From Adiantum capillus-veneris (Eukaryota > Streptophyta > Polypodiopsida > Polypodiales > Pteridaceae): 64,000 bases of DNA. Below the pieces are notes generated by a model. That model saw only the letters and a program-made list of their open reading frames with translations. It ran no database searches and had not been told where the DNA came from. Made by a program: the position numbers and the translations under genes. The stretch spans positions 71,501 through 135,500 of the forward strand of contig CM043963.1 of the NCBI GenBank assembly GCA_014529385.2, read 5' to 3'. The stretch's first letter is position 1. Each line of letters starts with the position of its first letter. Below are positions 44,940 through 54,957 of this stretch, piece by piece.

Positions 44940-46835
44940 ATGACAACTCATCCATCATTAGGGTTTCCCACTCAACCTAGAGCTATGCCACCTACACAAA
45001 CGACCAGAAATACTGCAACACCTATAACAAGAGGATTGAGACAAGACCATGAGGCTTATCAATCATATCAAGCCAAACCTCAAGGCATTGCCCATGGATA
45101 TTTTTCAAGTGATCATGTAGCTCACTGGAAGCCAAACCAATCAGCTAAAATGTGGGAGTTTGAAAGAGCAAAAGTGGAAATTGCTAGAGACTTAGAGGAG
45201 AAGCATCCTCTAATCAACAAACCCAACGTGAGGTTCATCAAAACCAATGAAGCCACGAGAGTTCTAATGGATTACACTTATGATGGCCTTTATAGGTTAC
45301 CTATTGGGGATCAAAACAACTTCTATAGATGTTTAAATTCCATCATTGAAGAGTTGACAGACTACAAGAACCTCTATGCCTTCACATACACAGATGACCA
45401 AGGAGTGCAAGTTCTAATGGTAGATAAGTATGGACGAGAGTACAAAATTATGAGCCCAATTGAACTAGAAAGATATACATACATGGGTACTCCAATCTCT
45501 GCTTACTACTTTCAACCGAGTGTGAGCATACCAAGGTTTTTGGAGACTGATTTGCAAGAAGCTAACATTGAAACTATGGAATCAAATGGACCTCAAACAT
45601 CTAGAATAGCTATTCACGGGAGTGTAGCTCCTACCTCATTGAGTGGAACCAAGAGACCACCAATTAGACTTATAAATCCATCAACATTTCCAAAATATGT
45701 CTCAAACGGGATTCCACCAGGATTTGCTCCAAGAAGAGAAGAAGGAACGAGGGATGTCCTTGTGACAGACCCCAACACGCTAAGATACATGGTTGAACCA
45801 AAACCAATGAGACCATATCAATTGGCCAAATGTGTCAAGAGGAAGTATGATGGGTTAAGGGATCTATACGTACATGCATCCTTGTTCAAACAAGTGTTAA
45901 GAGCGGAACAAGTATTTTATTTTCATACACAGTATGAGGGATTTGGATTAACCTTGGAAGGGATAGCATTGAGTTGGTTCCAACCATTGGACAAAAATTC
46001 CTTCTCAAACGTTGAACAATTGTTGCAAGAATTTGCTGTGGAGTTCTCTAAAAGGGGAATCAAGCATAACACAGTGTCTCAAATCTATGCATTCAAGCAA
46101 AAAGAAGATGAGAGAGTGAAGGAAGCATCGCTACGCTTCAAACAATATATAGAGAGATGTCCGGAACGCGAGTTACCGCAGGATGAAAGATTATCAATTC
46201 TCTTCATAGAGGGTTTGAAAAATGAAACTCTCAAGAAAGATTTGCACTTAAAAGGATGCACTTCCTTTGAACAAGTCACGAGAGAAACGTTATACCTAGT
46301 TGACAATTGTAAAGCCTATGGTGAGGAAATTGGTGATACAAAGATCACTATGGATAATGCTCCTTTAGAATCTGGTGAAACAAACACAAGGCAATTGGTT
46401 ATGTCTCAATTAATGACCAACCTAGATGAGCTAGCAACACAAGTAGCACAACGAATAAAATGGTGTGCCATTGAGCAAAAATGGACCAATCATGAGATGA
46501 GTGAGTGCTACTATAATCAAACCTACACGAGGGGGACACTATTTGGGCATCAAATAGAAAAACAAATGCCTTTACCAAATCATCCATTATTTCAAAATAG
46601 GGTTGTATCAAGGGCTTTACAAAGAGCTGAGGTATCACAACCTAGGCTAGGGAAAGAACCTATGAGAAAACTCTATTCATTGAATGAGGGCACTCTGATG
46701 CTCATAGCCAATCAAGAGCGTAGACCATTATGGCTAAGCAAGAACAACCATCAATTGTGCCACCAGAGACTCAACAAGATGGACCATGCTACAAGTGTGG
46801 AGGTAATCATTGGGCCAAGAATTGTTCTCGTGTAG
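44940..46835 (+). CDS. gag: E7 gag (about 630 codons)
   Basis: ATG at 44940 chosen because the sequence before it (from 44853) has leader character. N-terminal module YTYDGLYRLPIGDQNNFYRC and LYAFTYTDDQGVQVLMVDKY, then a disordered linker, then a capsid-like region (RDLYVHASLFKQVLRAEQVF; EGFGLTLEGIALSWFQP; KEASLRFKQYIERCPERELP). It ends out of frame after RRPLWL. The true continuation is the -1 frame from 46730. Same protein as the E1 and E4 gag fragments. Particle-forming structural protein by position; lineage not certain. Confidence 0.8.
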   Translation: MTTHPSLGFPTQPRAMPPTQTTRNTATPITRGLRQDHEAYQSYQAKPQGIAHGYFSSDHVAHWKPNQSAKMWEFERAKVEIARDLEEKHPLINKPNVRFIKTNEATRVLMDYTYDGLYRLPIGDQNNFYRCLNSIIEELTDYKNLYAFTYTDDQGVQVLMVDKYGREYKIMSPIELERYTYMGTPISAYYFQPSVSIPRFLETDLQEANIETMESNGPQTSRIAIHGSVAPTSLSGTKRPPIRLINPSTFPKYVSNGIPPGFAPRREEGTRDVLVTDPNTLRYMVEPKPMRPYQLAKCVKRKYDGLRDLYVHASLFKQVLRAEQVFYFHTQYEGFGLTLEGIALSWFQPLDKNSFSNVEQLLQEFAVEFSKRGIKHNTVSQIYAFKQKEDERVKEASLRFKQYIERCPERELPQDERLSILFIEGLKNETLKKDLHLKGCTSFEQVTRETLYLVDNCKAYGEEIGDTKITMDNAPLESGETNTRQLVMSQLMTNLDELATQVAQRIKWCAIEQKWTNHEMSECYYNQTYTRGTLFGHQIEKQMPLPNHPLFQNRVVSRALQRAEVSQPRLGKEPMRKLYSLNEGTLMLIANQERRPLWLSKNNHQLCHQRLNKMDHATSVEVIIGPRIVLV

Positions 46836-49096
46836 AGATAATTGGATATTTTTTGGAGTGTGCCATTACACACGTTGTTCCTAATTGTCCAAAACACCCA
46901 AACAAACAGGGGAAAACAACAATGAATGTTGTGGGAGTGTTACCTTCTCCAAGTGGATCAGAGGCAGAACCTAAAAGTTTTGTGAAGGTAGTGACTAGAG
47001 CCCAAGCAAAAGAAAATGTTGAGGACCAAGCTAATGAGGAGAAAGATCAACAACCCAAACAAGGGGAAACAACTAGTGTGTCAGTGAGGACTGGGACAAA
47101 ATCCTGGAAAGCCAAAAGAGATAGAATTAAAGCAAAAACAATTACAAATCAAACTGCACTACAAACAGAATTACAAGAGACAAAGGAGCAGTTAAAACAA
47201 CAACGGAAAAACAAAACGGTGGTGAGCGATAAGAAACCAAGGAAGGAGTCTTCCGGAGGATCTGTGTTGGTAGACAAAGTCCTAGAGCCATTAGATGTTG
47301 CACTGGAAGCATATGAGGCTAGATTGAAACCCAACCAAACCCTAGAGCAACGAGGGATGAAATATCCTCATGTTGAGGTAGAGACTAAAAGGTTGACAAT
47401 GTGTAAGGAATTGGTAAAAACTGCACAGGCAATGATGGAGCCTGAAGCACCAATTCCACCTCTAGGAACAAAACCAAAAAGTGTTGGATTTGAAATGCCT
47501 AAGGCAAAGGTTGTTGAAACATTAACTCAAAGAAACATTGAGCTAGAATCACAAAAGGATGTGCAAGCAAAGACTGCAACACAAGAAACAAACAACCTAG
47601 AAATTCAACTAGATGATCAAGTAGTGGCCAACACCACTAATGATGTAAGGTCAAGATCACAATTTATGGCACCTATCCCAGAGATAGATGATCCATGGCC
47701 AAATGAATAGTGGGAAGCAATTAGAAGTGCAAAAGATGTAAGTACAACTTTCTAATATGCACCCATAATTGAGGTCAATACAGGGAATGAAGTCTATCAG
47801 GGAGACATTCAATCTCTAAACGGAGATGCAGGGACGGAAGTTTCAATTGAAAGCAAACCAGAGTCCTTGAAGACCTTACCCTCATACATAGGAGAACATG
47901 AGGTAGACTCAGAGACTAGAGTGGTGCCATCTCAGAGGAAATCCATATCCAAGATGATGGATACAAAGAGTATGCAAGAGTTGATGTCAGCTCCAATACA
48001 GTGCACCATTACTCTATCTGAACTGCTTAAAATTAGACCACATGTATGGGATGAAGTAGGCAACAATTTTGGGAAGATGGGATTAAAGATACCTCTTCAA
48101 GATCTACCCTCAAATGAACAATCAAACAAAACTCAACAAGAAAGTGCAGACGCTAAACGTGTGCCAATAAACAAGGTGGGGGAATATTACGAAGGAGAAG
48201 AAGGAAACACCACCTTACCTGTGGAATACAAAGGAGTTAAAACATTGGCTATACTTGATAGTGGGACTGGAGTAGACATTTGGAAAAAATGGGGTAGACC
48301 AGCGCTTAGAAAAACTAGAATGAAGCTGCAACTTGCAGATGGATACACGGAAAAAGCTCTGGGTATCTTAGAGCAAATTATTGTGACTTCTTGTGGAATT
48401 GAATATGAACATACATTTGCAATAGTAGATTTTGGAAAAGGGAACAATTTTGATATCATTTTAGGAAGGCCTTTCATGCGTCAACTTAAGATGGTTCAAG
48501 ATTGGGGCTATGACTATATCTACTTGAGAAATAAAAAGATCACCACAAAAATAAGCATAAAAGACCATAGCTATAGAGATGTGAATAGAACTCCGTTAGA
48601 AGAAATTGACTCTTCTATAGTCAATGGGAAAAAGATACCTGCGTGGCTACAAACAAAACAAGAACTTTGGATGTGTGGTGCTTCGAAGTGTGGAAGCTCA
48701 GTGAAGGAGGATTGCATCCTAAAACTATCAATGGACGATGAAGCTTACATACTGGAACCCTTTCCAGAGCAATTATTTGAACCCTTTGGATGGGATCAAA
48801 TACTGGCGACTCTTGATAGGTGTGTGAATGAGGTGACCCCGACTAAATTTTGTGATGAGGAAGGGTATGATATAACTCCCGTATTTACGATAAAGGTGTT
48901 GAAGGAAGCTAACGAGATTTGTGAGTGTGAAGGCAAAAAAGGTGAAACAGATAGCTACGTCATGGAGCATGATGCCAAAGTGCACATGAAGAAAGTAGAG
49001 AAACCAAAGACCATATTAGGTATTTTGGTAAAAATCTCACATTATGGGAATCTCCAAATCGACCGAATTCATGTAATTTGGGAATTTTCCACTTAA
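46730..49096 (+). pseudogene. pro: E7 nucleocapsid, linker and protease
   Basis: In the -1 frame relative to gag. 46730-47710 has a zinc-knuckle-like CYKCGGNHWAKNC, a second His/Cys cluster (CAITHVVPNCPKH), and a long Lys/Gln/Glu-rich linker. A TAG at 47708-47710 and a TAA near 47754 interrupt it. 47867-49096, same frame, holds the protease: VKTLAILDSGTGVDIW (catalytic DSG), GTEY-like flap region, and FDIILGRPFM. The gag-to-pro shift could be a programmed -1 frameshift, but the later stops show decay. Confidence 0.75.
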
Positions 49097-49351
49097 AGTG
49101 GAAAAAATTGAGGTGTGTGGCTAGTAAATAAAGTGAAAATCTCATAGGATTGTGGTGTTGATAAACACCAAAAGTTAAGAGGATGTACAACACATGGATT
49201 TGAATAATAACTATAAATTACATAAAACAAAGCAAGATACAAAAAAGATTTTGTTTACAAATTGACTAGTATAGTCACAATAGAAGCTCCACATAATTCT
49301 ACTCCACATTTGATACCATATCTGAACTTTGATCCAAGTGTGGCTGATGTG

Positions 49352-49356
49352 CACGA
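49352..49356. repeat. Target site duplication CACGA, left copy of E8
   Basis: Identical to 54953-54957. Confidence 0.85.
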
Positions 49357-49499
49357 AATTGAGATGTAGAGAGAAAGAGAGAGAGACGAGACAAGAGACA
49401 CACCATATACGCTCCCAAAGACTGATTCATATTGAGGACAAGATACAAATATATAGGTGAGACCAAGTTCATTAGAGTGAGCCATATATAGCTCCAACA
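49357..49499 (-). mobile_element. E8 3' LTR (143 bp)
   Basis: Same length as the 5' LTR. Its terminal dinucleotide CA is changed to TT (plus-strand AATTGAG for TGTTGAG). Confidence 0.85.
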
Positions 49500-49508
49500 C
49501 CCCCACTC
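49500..49508 (-). promoter_or_regulatory. E8 polypurine tract
   Basis: Minus strand GAGTGGGGG directly before TGTTGGAGC of the 3' LTR. Confidence 0.75.
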
Positions 49509-49746
49509 AAACAAAGGTCTCTAGCTTTGGATGAAAAAACCCTTGGGGAGTTCAAGGGGAAAACCCAAGCCCCTATACAATGTGAAATATGAACCAGTGG
49601 TGATGATGTGAAAGTGAATTGTGCATCTATGTACAAATATTCAAGTGACTTAGATATCACAAGGTGCAAATGTGGAGTGTGCATATTGCATGGTACCTAA
49701 AACATTACAATGTCATATGTACAAAGCTATTACAATAGAAAAGAAG

Positions 49747-50331
49747 CTAATCTAGAAAGAGTGAGGCCGAAGCAACTCCAAGCTCCGAGCGCAAGAGGAT
49801 GAAACGTGACTCATTGAGGCCTTTGGTCAAAATGTCTGCAATCATCTGGTCACTTGGACAGTGTTCAACCATAATGGTTCCCTTGCGTACTTCATACCTG
49901 ACATAATGATAATGGACAGCAATGTGCTTTGACTTATTATGTTGAACATAGTCTTTTGCAAGACTAATAGCACTTTGGTTGTCACACCGCAAGGGTGTGC
50001 TAGAAAGAGGAGAGTGACCAATATCAACCAGCATTTGTCGAAGCCAAATCAACTCACGAGCTACAAGTGATGCCGCAACATATTCTGACTCAGTCGTAGA
50101 AACTGCAACACAACGTTGTTTCTTGCTGGTCCAAGAAACAAGACAACCATTTCTAAAGAAGCAATTTCCACTAGTAGATCGCATAGATAAATGTGAGCTT
50201 GCCAGTCTGCATCTGTGTAACCCAAAAGAGAAAGAGATTGCATAGAATCCGATGTGAGTTGTCGTCGATAGACTAAACCAAAATCTGTAGTGCCTTTCAA
50301 GTATTTCAATACACGCTTTGCAGCAGACCAA
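49747..50331 (-). pseudogene. pol: E8 RNase H
   Basis: From about residue 65: GNCFFRNGCLVSWTSKKQRC, VAVSTTESEYVAASLVAREL, CDNQSAISLAKDYVQHNKSK, MIADILTKGL. The usual copia RNase H blocks are kept in one frame. The first 60 codons are out-of-frame RT sequence. Confidence 0.8.
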
Positions 50332-52560
50332 TGCTTAAGAGAAGGACATGCAAGATGTTGTCCAAGATAGTTAGCAGCGAATAGAATATCAGGACGAGTG
50401 TTCATGCCAACAAACTGAAGACATCCAATCAAGTTAGCATAAGGTTGATTTTGTGACAAGTTGACCGCCATTGTCAGAAGTATTCTTCGTAGAGCTCGCA
50501 GACAAGGTGTGTTGGCTGAATGTGCAGATTCCATACCAAATTTTTGAATAGTATCTGCAATAAACTTTGACTGTCGAAGGAATAAAATACCTTTTGTACG
50601 GTTTCGTTGGATTTGAATGCCAAGACAAGAGTGAATCTCTCCAAGATCCACCATATCGAATGCAGAAGACAATAAATTTTCACTTGCTGAAGAAATCCAA
50701 ATCATTGGAAACAAGGATGGTATCATCCACATAAAGAGCAAGAATCACAAAACTGCTACCTTGGCGTTTTATGTATAAGTTGGGGTCTGACGAAAGAGAT
50801 GAATCCTTTAGAGGTGAGAAAAAGATCAAATTTTTGTATACCAGGCTCGCGAAGCTTGTTTGAGACCATATAGTGCTTTATGGAGTTGAGCAACAAGGTC
50901 TTCTTTACCTGGAATAACAAACCCTTCTGGTTGTTCCATATAAATTTCCTTTCCAAGTCACCATTAAGAAAAGCAGTTCGCACAAATTTGATGAGCTTCT
51001 AAATCAAATTGAACAGCAAATGCCAATAAAACTCGAACACTTGTAATGCGAACAACTGGTGAAAAAGTCTTTGATAATCAACACCAGCTACTTGGGAGTA
51101 ACCTTTTGCAACTAAACGTGCCTTGAACTTGTCAAAAGATCCATCTGCTTTTATCCATGTACCTTTAGAGATAAGAGAATCGTACTCTGCTTCCATAGCC
51201 TCTTGCCATTGATCCTTTTGTGGTGAAGAGATAGCTTCATATAAGTAAGGGATCTTCATAAGTAGAAAAAGCATTATCATCATATCGTCATCATAAACAT
51301 GACATGAGCCATGTTCAAAATCAATAGGCAGAACAACAGTCTCTTGATAATCAACACCAGCTACTTGGGAGTAACCTTTTGCAACTAAACGTGCCTTGAA
51401 CTTGTCAAAAGATCCATCTGCTTTTATCCATGTACCTTTAGAGATAAGAGAATCGTACTCTGCTTCCATAGCCTCTTGCCATTGATCCTTTTGTGGTGAA
51501 GAGATAGCTTCATCATAAGTAACGGGATCTTCAGAAGTAGAAAAAGCATTATCAGCAATATCGTCATCATAAACATGACATGAGCCATGTTCAAAATCAA
51601 TAGGCAGAACAACAAAAAAATCATCATTGGCAACATTTGGAATGGATGGTTGTGAGGAGGAAATTTGCTCTATAGGAAGTGTTTCATCTTCTGAAAGAAA
51701 TGGAAAAGCCTGAAGCAATGATTTAGTATCATCAGAATCATCCATGGACCATGAGCCTCCCATAAGCTGTTCGTTAAAAGTAGCATCACGATTCACAGTT
51801 ACTTTCTTGGAGGAAGGGTCATAGAATTTGTAGCCTTTGGAAGTGTCAGAATATCCAATAAAAATAACTTTAAGACCAGGAGCATCAAGCTTTGTTCGTG
51901 TTTCTTTGGGAACATGAATATAAGCAATACATCCAAAGGTTCGAAAATGAGATACAGAAGGAATGTCACCTGTCCATGCTGTGATGGGTATCTTACCAGA
52001 GGGTGCAGTAGTAGGAAGATGATTCTGAATAAATGTTGCTGTCAAAGTAGCTTCAGCCCAAAAAACACGAGATAAGCCAGAATGAATCAGCATACATCTT
52101 ACAGCATTGAGAATAGTGCGAACTCACAAACACTCGAGAAACATATTCGCTCCATTTTCACTACGAAGCTTCTTAAGCGACGACAGTTTGAAGTTCCGCA
52201 GCTTGTGGAAATTGTTTGAAAACAGATAAGGCTTCAGATTTTTGTCTAAGTAGAAATACAGTCGTATACCTTGAGAAATCATCAATGAAAGTAATGAAGT
52301 AGCGATATTGTGATCTCGAAGAAGGTAGAGTTCCACATATATCAGTATGAACAAGATCCAAGATGTCATGAGAATGGTTGTATTTGAAAGAGGAAAGGGT
52401 TTACGATTGTGTTTCCCAAGAGCACAAAATTCACAAATTCCCATATGGGGATGGGCTTTAAGATCCATGCCATGAACAAGATCACGACGTTGAAGATCAA
52501 GGAGTTTTGAGAAATCAGCATGAACAAAACGGTGATTGCATACTTTGCAATCATGATCAC
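50332..52560 (-). pseudogene. pol: E8 integrase and reverse transcriptase
   Basis: 52468-52124 region: GAG-pre-integrase Cys pair (CEFCALGKHNRKPF). 52361-52173: integrase core (MDLVHTDICG; FITFIDDFSRY) in another frame. 52093 onward: SRVFWAEATLTATFIQNHLP and FRTFGCIAYIHVP; the linker; then RT (SPQKDQWQEAMEAEYDSLIS; FDKFKARLVAKGYSQVAGVD). RT then breaks up: 50983-50756 and 50741-50061 (LLSSAFDMVDLGEIHSCLGI). The copia order integrase-RT-RNase H is clear. Confidence 0.8.
51071..51616 (-). repeat. Two-copy tandem duplication, period 273 bp, in E8 pol
   Basis: TTGATAATCAACACCAGC starts at 51071 and 51344. Both units encode VVLPIDFEHGSCHVY to KGYSQVAGVDYQ. Small indels separate the copies, and the frame is kept across the junction, giving one long reading frame of 364 codons. 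Confidence 0.9.
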
Positions 52561-52886
52561 CTGGAGTAGTGAGAATATTTGCTACAGCATCGTTGAGAGA
52601 GAGTTCAAATAAATTACCGTTTCGAGGAGCAGTGGCTATAGTCTGTCCATCTTTCTCAATTCGGCATTTGGTATAATCAAATCCAACAAACAGACCAAGA
52701 TCAACAAGTCTAGCAACTGAAAGAAGATTACGTTGAAGATCTGGTAAATGTAATACTCCTCAAAATTCGAGTGGAAGAAGATAAGGTACCAAGATATAAG
52801 TCTCCAATACCCTTTACTTGACAAGTAGTATCATCAGCAAGATAAACAACACGTTGAACTGGCAGTGGATGATAGTTATGGAGCAC

Positions 52887-54042
52887 TTAGACTGATATGT
52901 CATTATTTCCTGTAGCACCAGAATCGACAATAAAAAGTGATCCATCACGTACATGAAGTATTCTGTCTGGAGCAAGAACATAGGACGCAGCTTGTTTCTG
53001 GTACAATGTTGTTTCGATGTTCAGTAGCATATGCTCTATTCCGATCTGTGTCGAATCGACGCTTATAGCACATATGAGTGAGATGATCAGATCGTCCGCA
53101 ATATTCACAAGAAGAAGAAGAAGAGTCTCTAGATAAACGTGGTTGTTTTGTGGTAATATTGTGTTCTTCATCATATTGACGTGCCCAACAATCATCTTCA
53201 GTATGGCCATTTCTGTTGCAGTAAGAACATTGCTTATTAGAAAATTTGAGACGAGAGAAAATATTACCGCGACGGCCACCTCTGCGGTTTCCTCGTTGAA
53301 ATGGACGCCTTCGAGCATAAAAAGCACGTTCCATCTGTTGTGACTCAGTCTCCTCTTGTGAAATCATAGCTGTATCGTGACCAGCATTCCGACGTTCTTG
53401 ACGTTGAGAGTATTCAATTAAAGACATGCAAGCTTGGTCAAAATCAAGACCATCTTTATTAGAGAGAATAGTAACAATGTTATCATAAGAAGAGTCCTTC
53501 ACCGTATCAAGGAGAAGTGTAATCAGTTGCTTTTGTGGAACAGGATCACCGACAGCAGCAAGTTGATTAATAATAGATTTGAAAGACTCAATATGTCCCG
53601 TCATGGCAGTACCAACTTCATATTGTAACTTGTTAAGCAACCCTCTCAAATAAAGTATTTCTGTAACAGTTTTCTTCTGAAAGTTTGCAATAAGGTACTT
53701 CCATACGTCATGGGAAGTAGGGAGTTCATACATATCAAGCAAAAGGGAATCAGTAAGATCAGAAAGAATATACCGACGAGCTGCTTTATCACGTCGTTGC
53801 CAATCCGTATAGGCAACATTCCAATCTTCAAATATAGGTCCTTCAGTGATAAGCACGTTATCATTATACGTATCAACAGGCTGAGGCGGACAAACACGAT
53901 TTCCAAGAACAACATCGGAGAGTTCATCGCCTTCAAGAATTAACAACATCTTTGCTTTCCAGCCTGGAAATCCTTGACCTTGGAAAGGAGGAACAGAACG
54001 TTGGCCAGAAGGAAATCCGTTGACGAGAATATTCATAGCCAT
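52887..54042 (-). pseudogene. gag: E8 gag and start of protease
   Basis: ATG at 54042 (MAMNILVNGFPSGQRSVPPF); the frame is also open upstream to 54447. Copia-type gag (GWKAKMLLILEGDELSDVVL; DVWKYLIANFQKKTVTEILY), an Arg/Gly-rich stretch, then two CX2CX4HX4C knuckles, CSYCNRNGHTEDDC and CEYCGRSDHLTHMC. The frame shifts near 53010. The protease motif FIVDSGAT follows in the frame ending at 52887 and is cut by a stop soon after. Confidence 0.85.
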
Positions 54043-54797
54043 ATGTTGTTGCGAGAAGACGTATAAGATAAGATCGCAGAATTTGCACACCATATATGGT
54101 GAAGGCCGCAATTGAGAATGAGAGAGATATGAGTACTGCGTTCTGTCAACGATAATTATAAGAAGGATGCTCAAGGAACGTCCAAAGATGTGAGAGACGT
54201 CACCCAAAAAAGACAGGGTAAAGGAGACGTTAATAATAAACGAGTCCTCAAAATAGAGTGGCGTGAGACGCATGATTGACGGCCACAATACGAATAGCAA
54301 AAAGCTAAATCTTCTTGAAAAAGTTAATGCCAAAATAAGAAAAATGATCGCGGACGCTTCACGAAGAAGTAGGACGAAGAAAGCTGCGTCAAGCTCTATT
54401 GCAGTAAAAACAGCATAACTTTCTGCTGCGAACTCCGATTGACGCAAACCTAGAACTCAAATCGAAGAGCTCGAAGAGACGAACAAGTTTTGGATGAAAA
54501 GTGCCATTGTGCTACGCTCCATTGCGCTTTTCCCATTTCTCCAAATTCTGAGCAGAACAGCAAGAAAAATTGAGATGAAGTTCAGGGTGTCATTAACAAG
54601 AAAACGTAATCAACGATTAGATTGATTATAAATAAACGCCACGTAAAACACTAATCATATTCTTCTTAACACAAAACAACCACAGTTAACAAGAATCAAC
54701 GCTCAAAATTAAAATTTGTAACAATTTTGAATCTTACATGCGAATCGCATACACATACTGTTGTCACCATGAATTGAATTGGCGCGTGATCGTTACC
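54043..54797 (-). other. E8 5' leader
   Basis: About 750 bp between primer site and gag ATG. Open in one frame from 54447 but without recognisable protein motifs; no repeats seen. Confidence 0.5.
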
Positions 54798-54809
54798 GCT
54801 CTGATACCA
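54798..54809 (-). promoter_or_regulatory. E8 primer-binding site, tRNA-iMet
   Basis: Minus strand TGGTATCAGAGC, an exact initiator-Met complement as in most plant copia elements, directly inside the 5' LTR. Confidence 0.9.
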
Positions 54810-54952
54810 TGTTGAGATGTAGAGAGAAAGAGAGAGAGATGAGACAAGAGACACACCATATACGCTCCCAAAGACTGATTCATATTGAGGACAAGATACA
54901 AATATATAGGTGAGACCAAGTTCAGTAGAGTGAGCCATATATAGCTCCAACA
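54810..54952 (-). mobile_element. E8 5' LTR (143 bp)
   Basis: TGTTGGAGC to CATCTCAACA on the minus strand. TATA-like GCTATATATGG near its start. A GA-rich stretch (GAGAGAAAGAGAGAG) near the end is shared with the 3' LTR. Confidence 0.9.
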
Positions 54953-54957
54953 CACGA
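54953..54957. repeat. Target site duplication CACGA, right copy of E8
   Basis: Pairs with 49352-49356. It lies in the codons GLTR of the host frame. Confidence 0.85.

Larger units (their letters stand above)
41436..49100 (+). mobile_element. E7: LTR retrotransposon, 5' LTR to protease, 3' part missing
   Basis: 5' LTR 41436-42376, PBS, 2.5-kb palindrome-bearing leader, gag and protease. RT, integrase and a 3' LTR are not in the window. Similarity to gag-pol ends near 49100, and by 49298 the sequence belongs to the DUF7869-type gene. Inserted into E4 gag at KHNTV. Same family as E1. Confidence 0.75.
49357..54952 (-). mobile_element. E8: full-length Ty1/copia element, decayed
   Basis: 143-bp LTRs (54810-54952 and 49357-49499), target duplication CACGA on both sides (54953-54957 and 49352-49356), tRNA-iMet primer site, gag, protease, integrase, RT, RNase H, polypurine tract: 5596 bp. 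Inserted in the last codons of the DUF7869-type gene. Many frameshifts. Confidence 0.9.

Noticed and set aside
49255-49506. A small gene with LTR-encoded peptide ending in host-like residues
   Set aside because: It is the E8 3' LTR read into the DUF7869-type gene's last codons.
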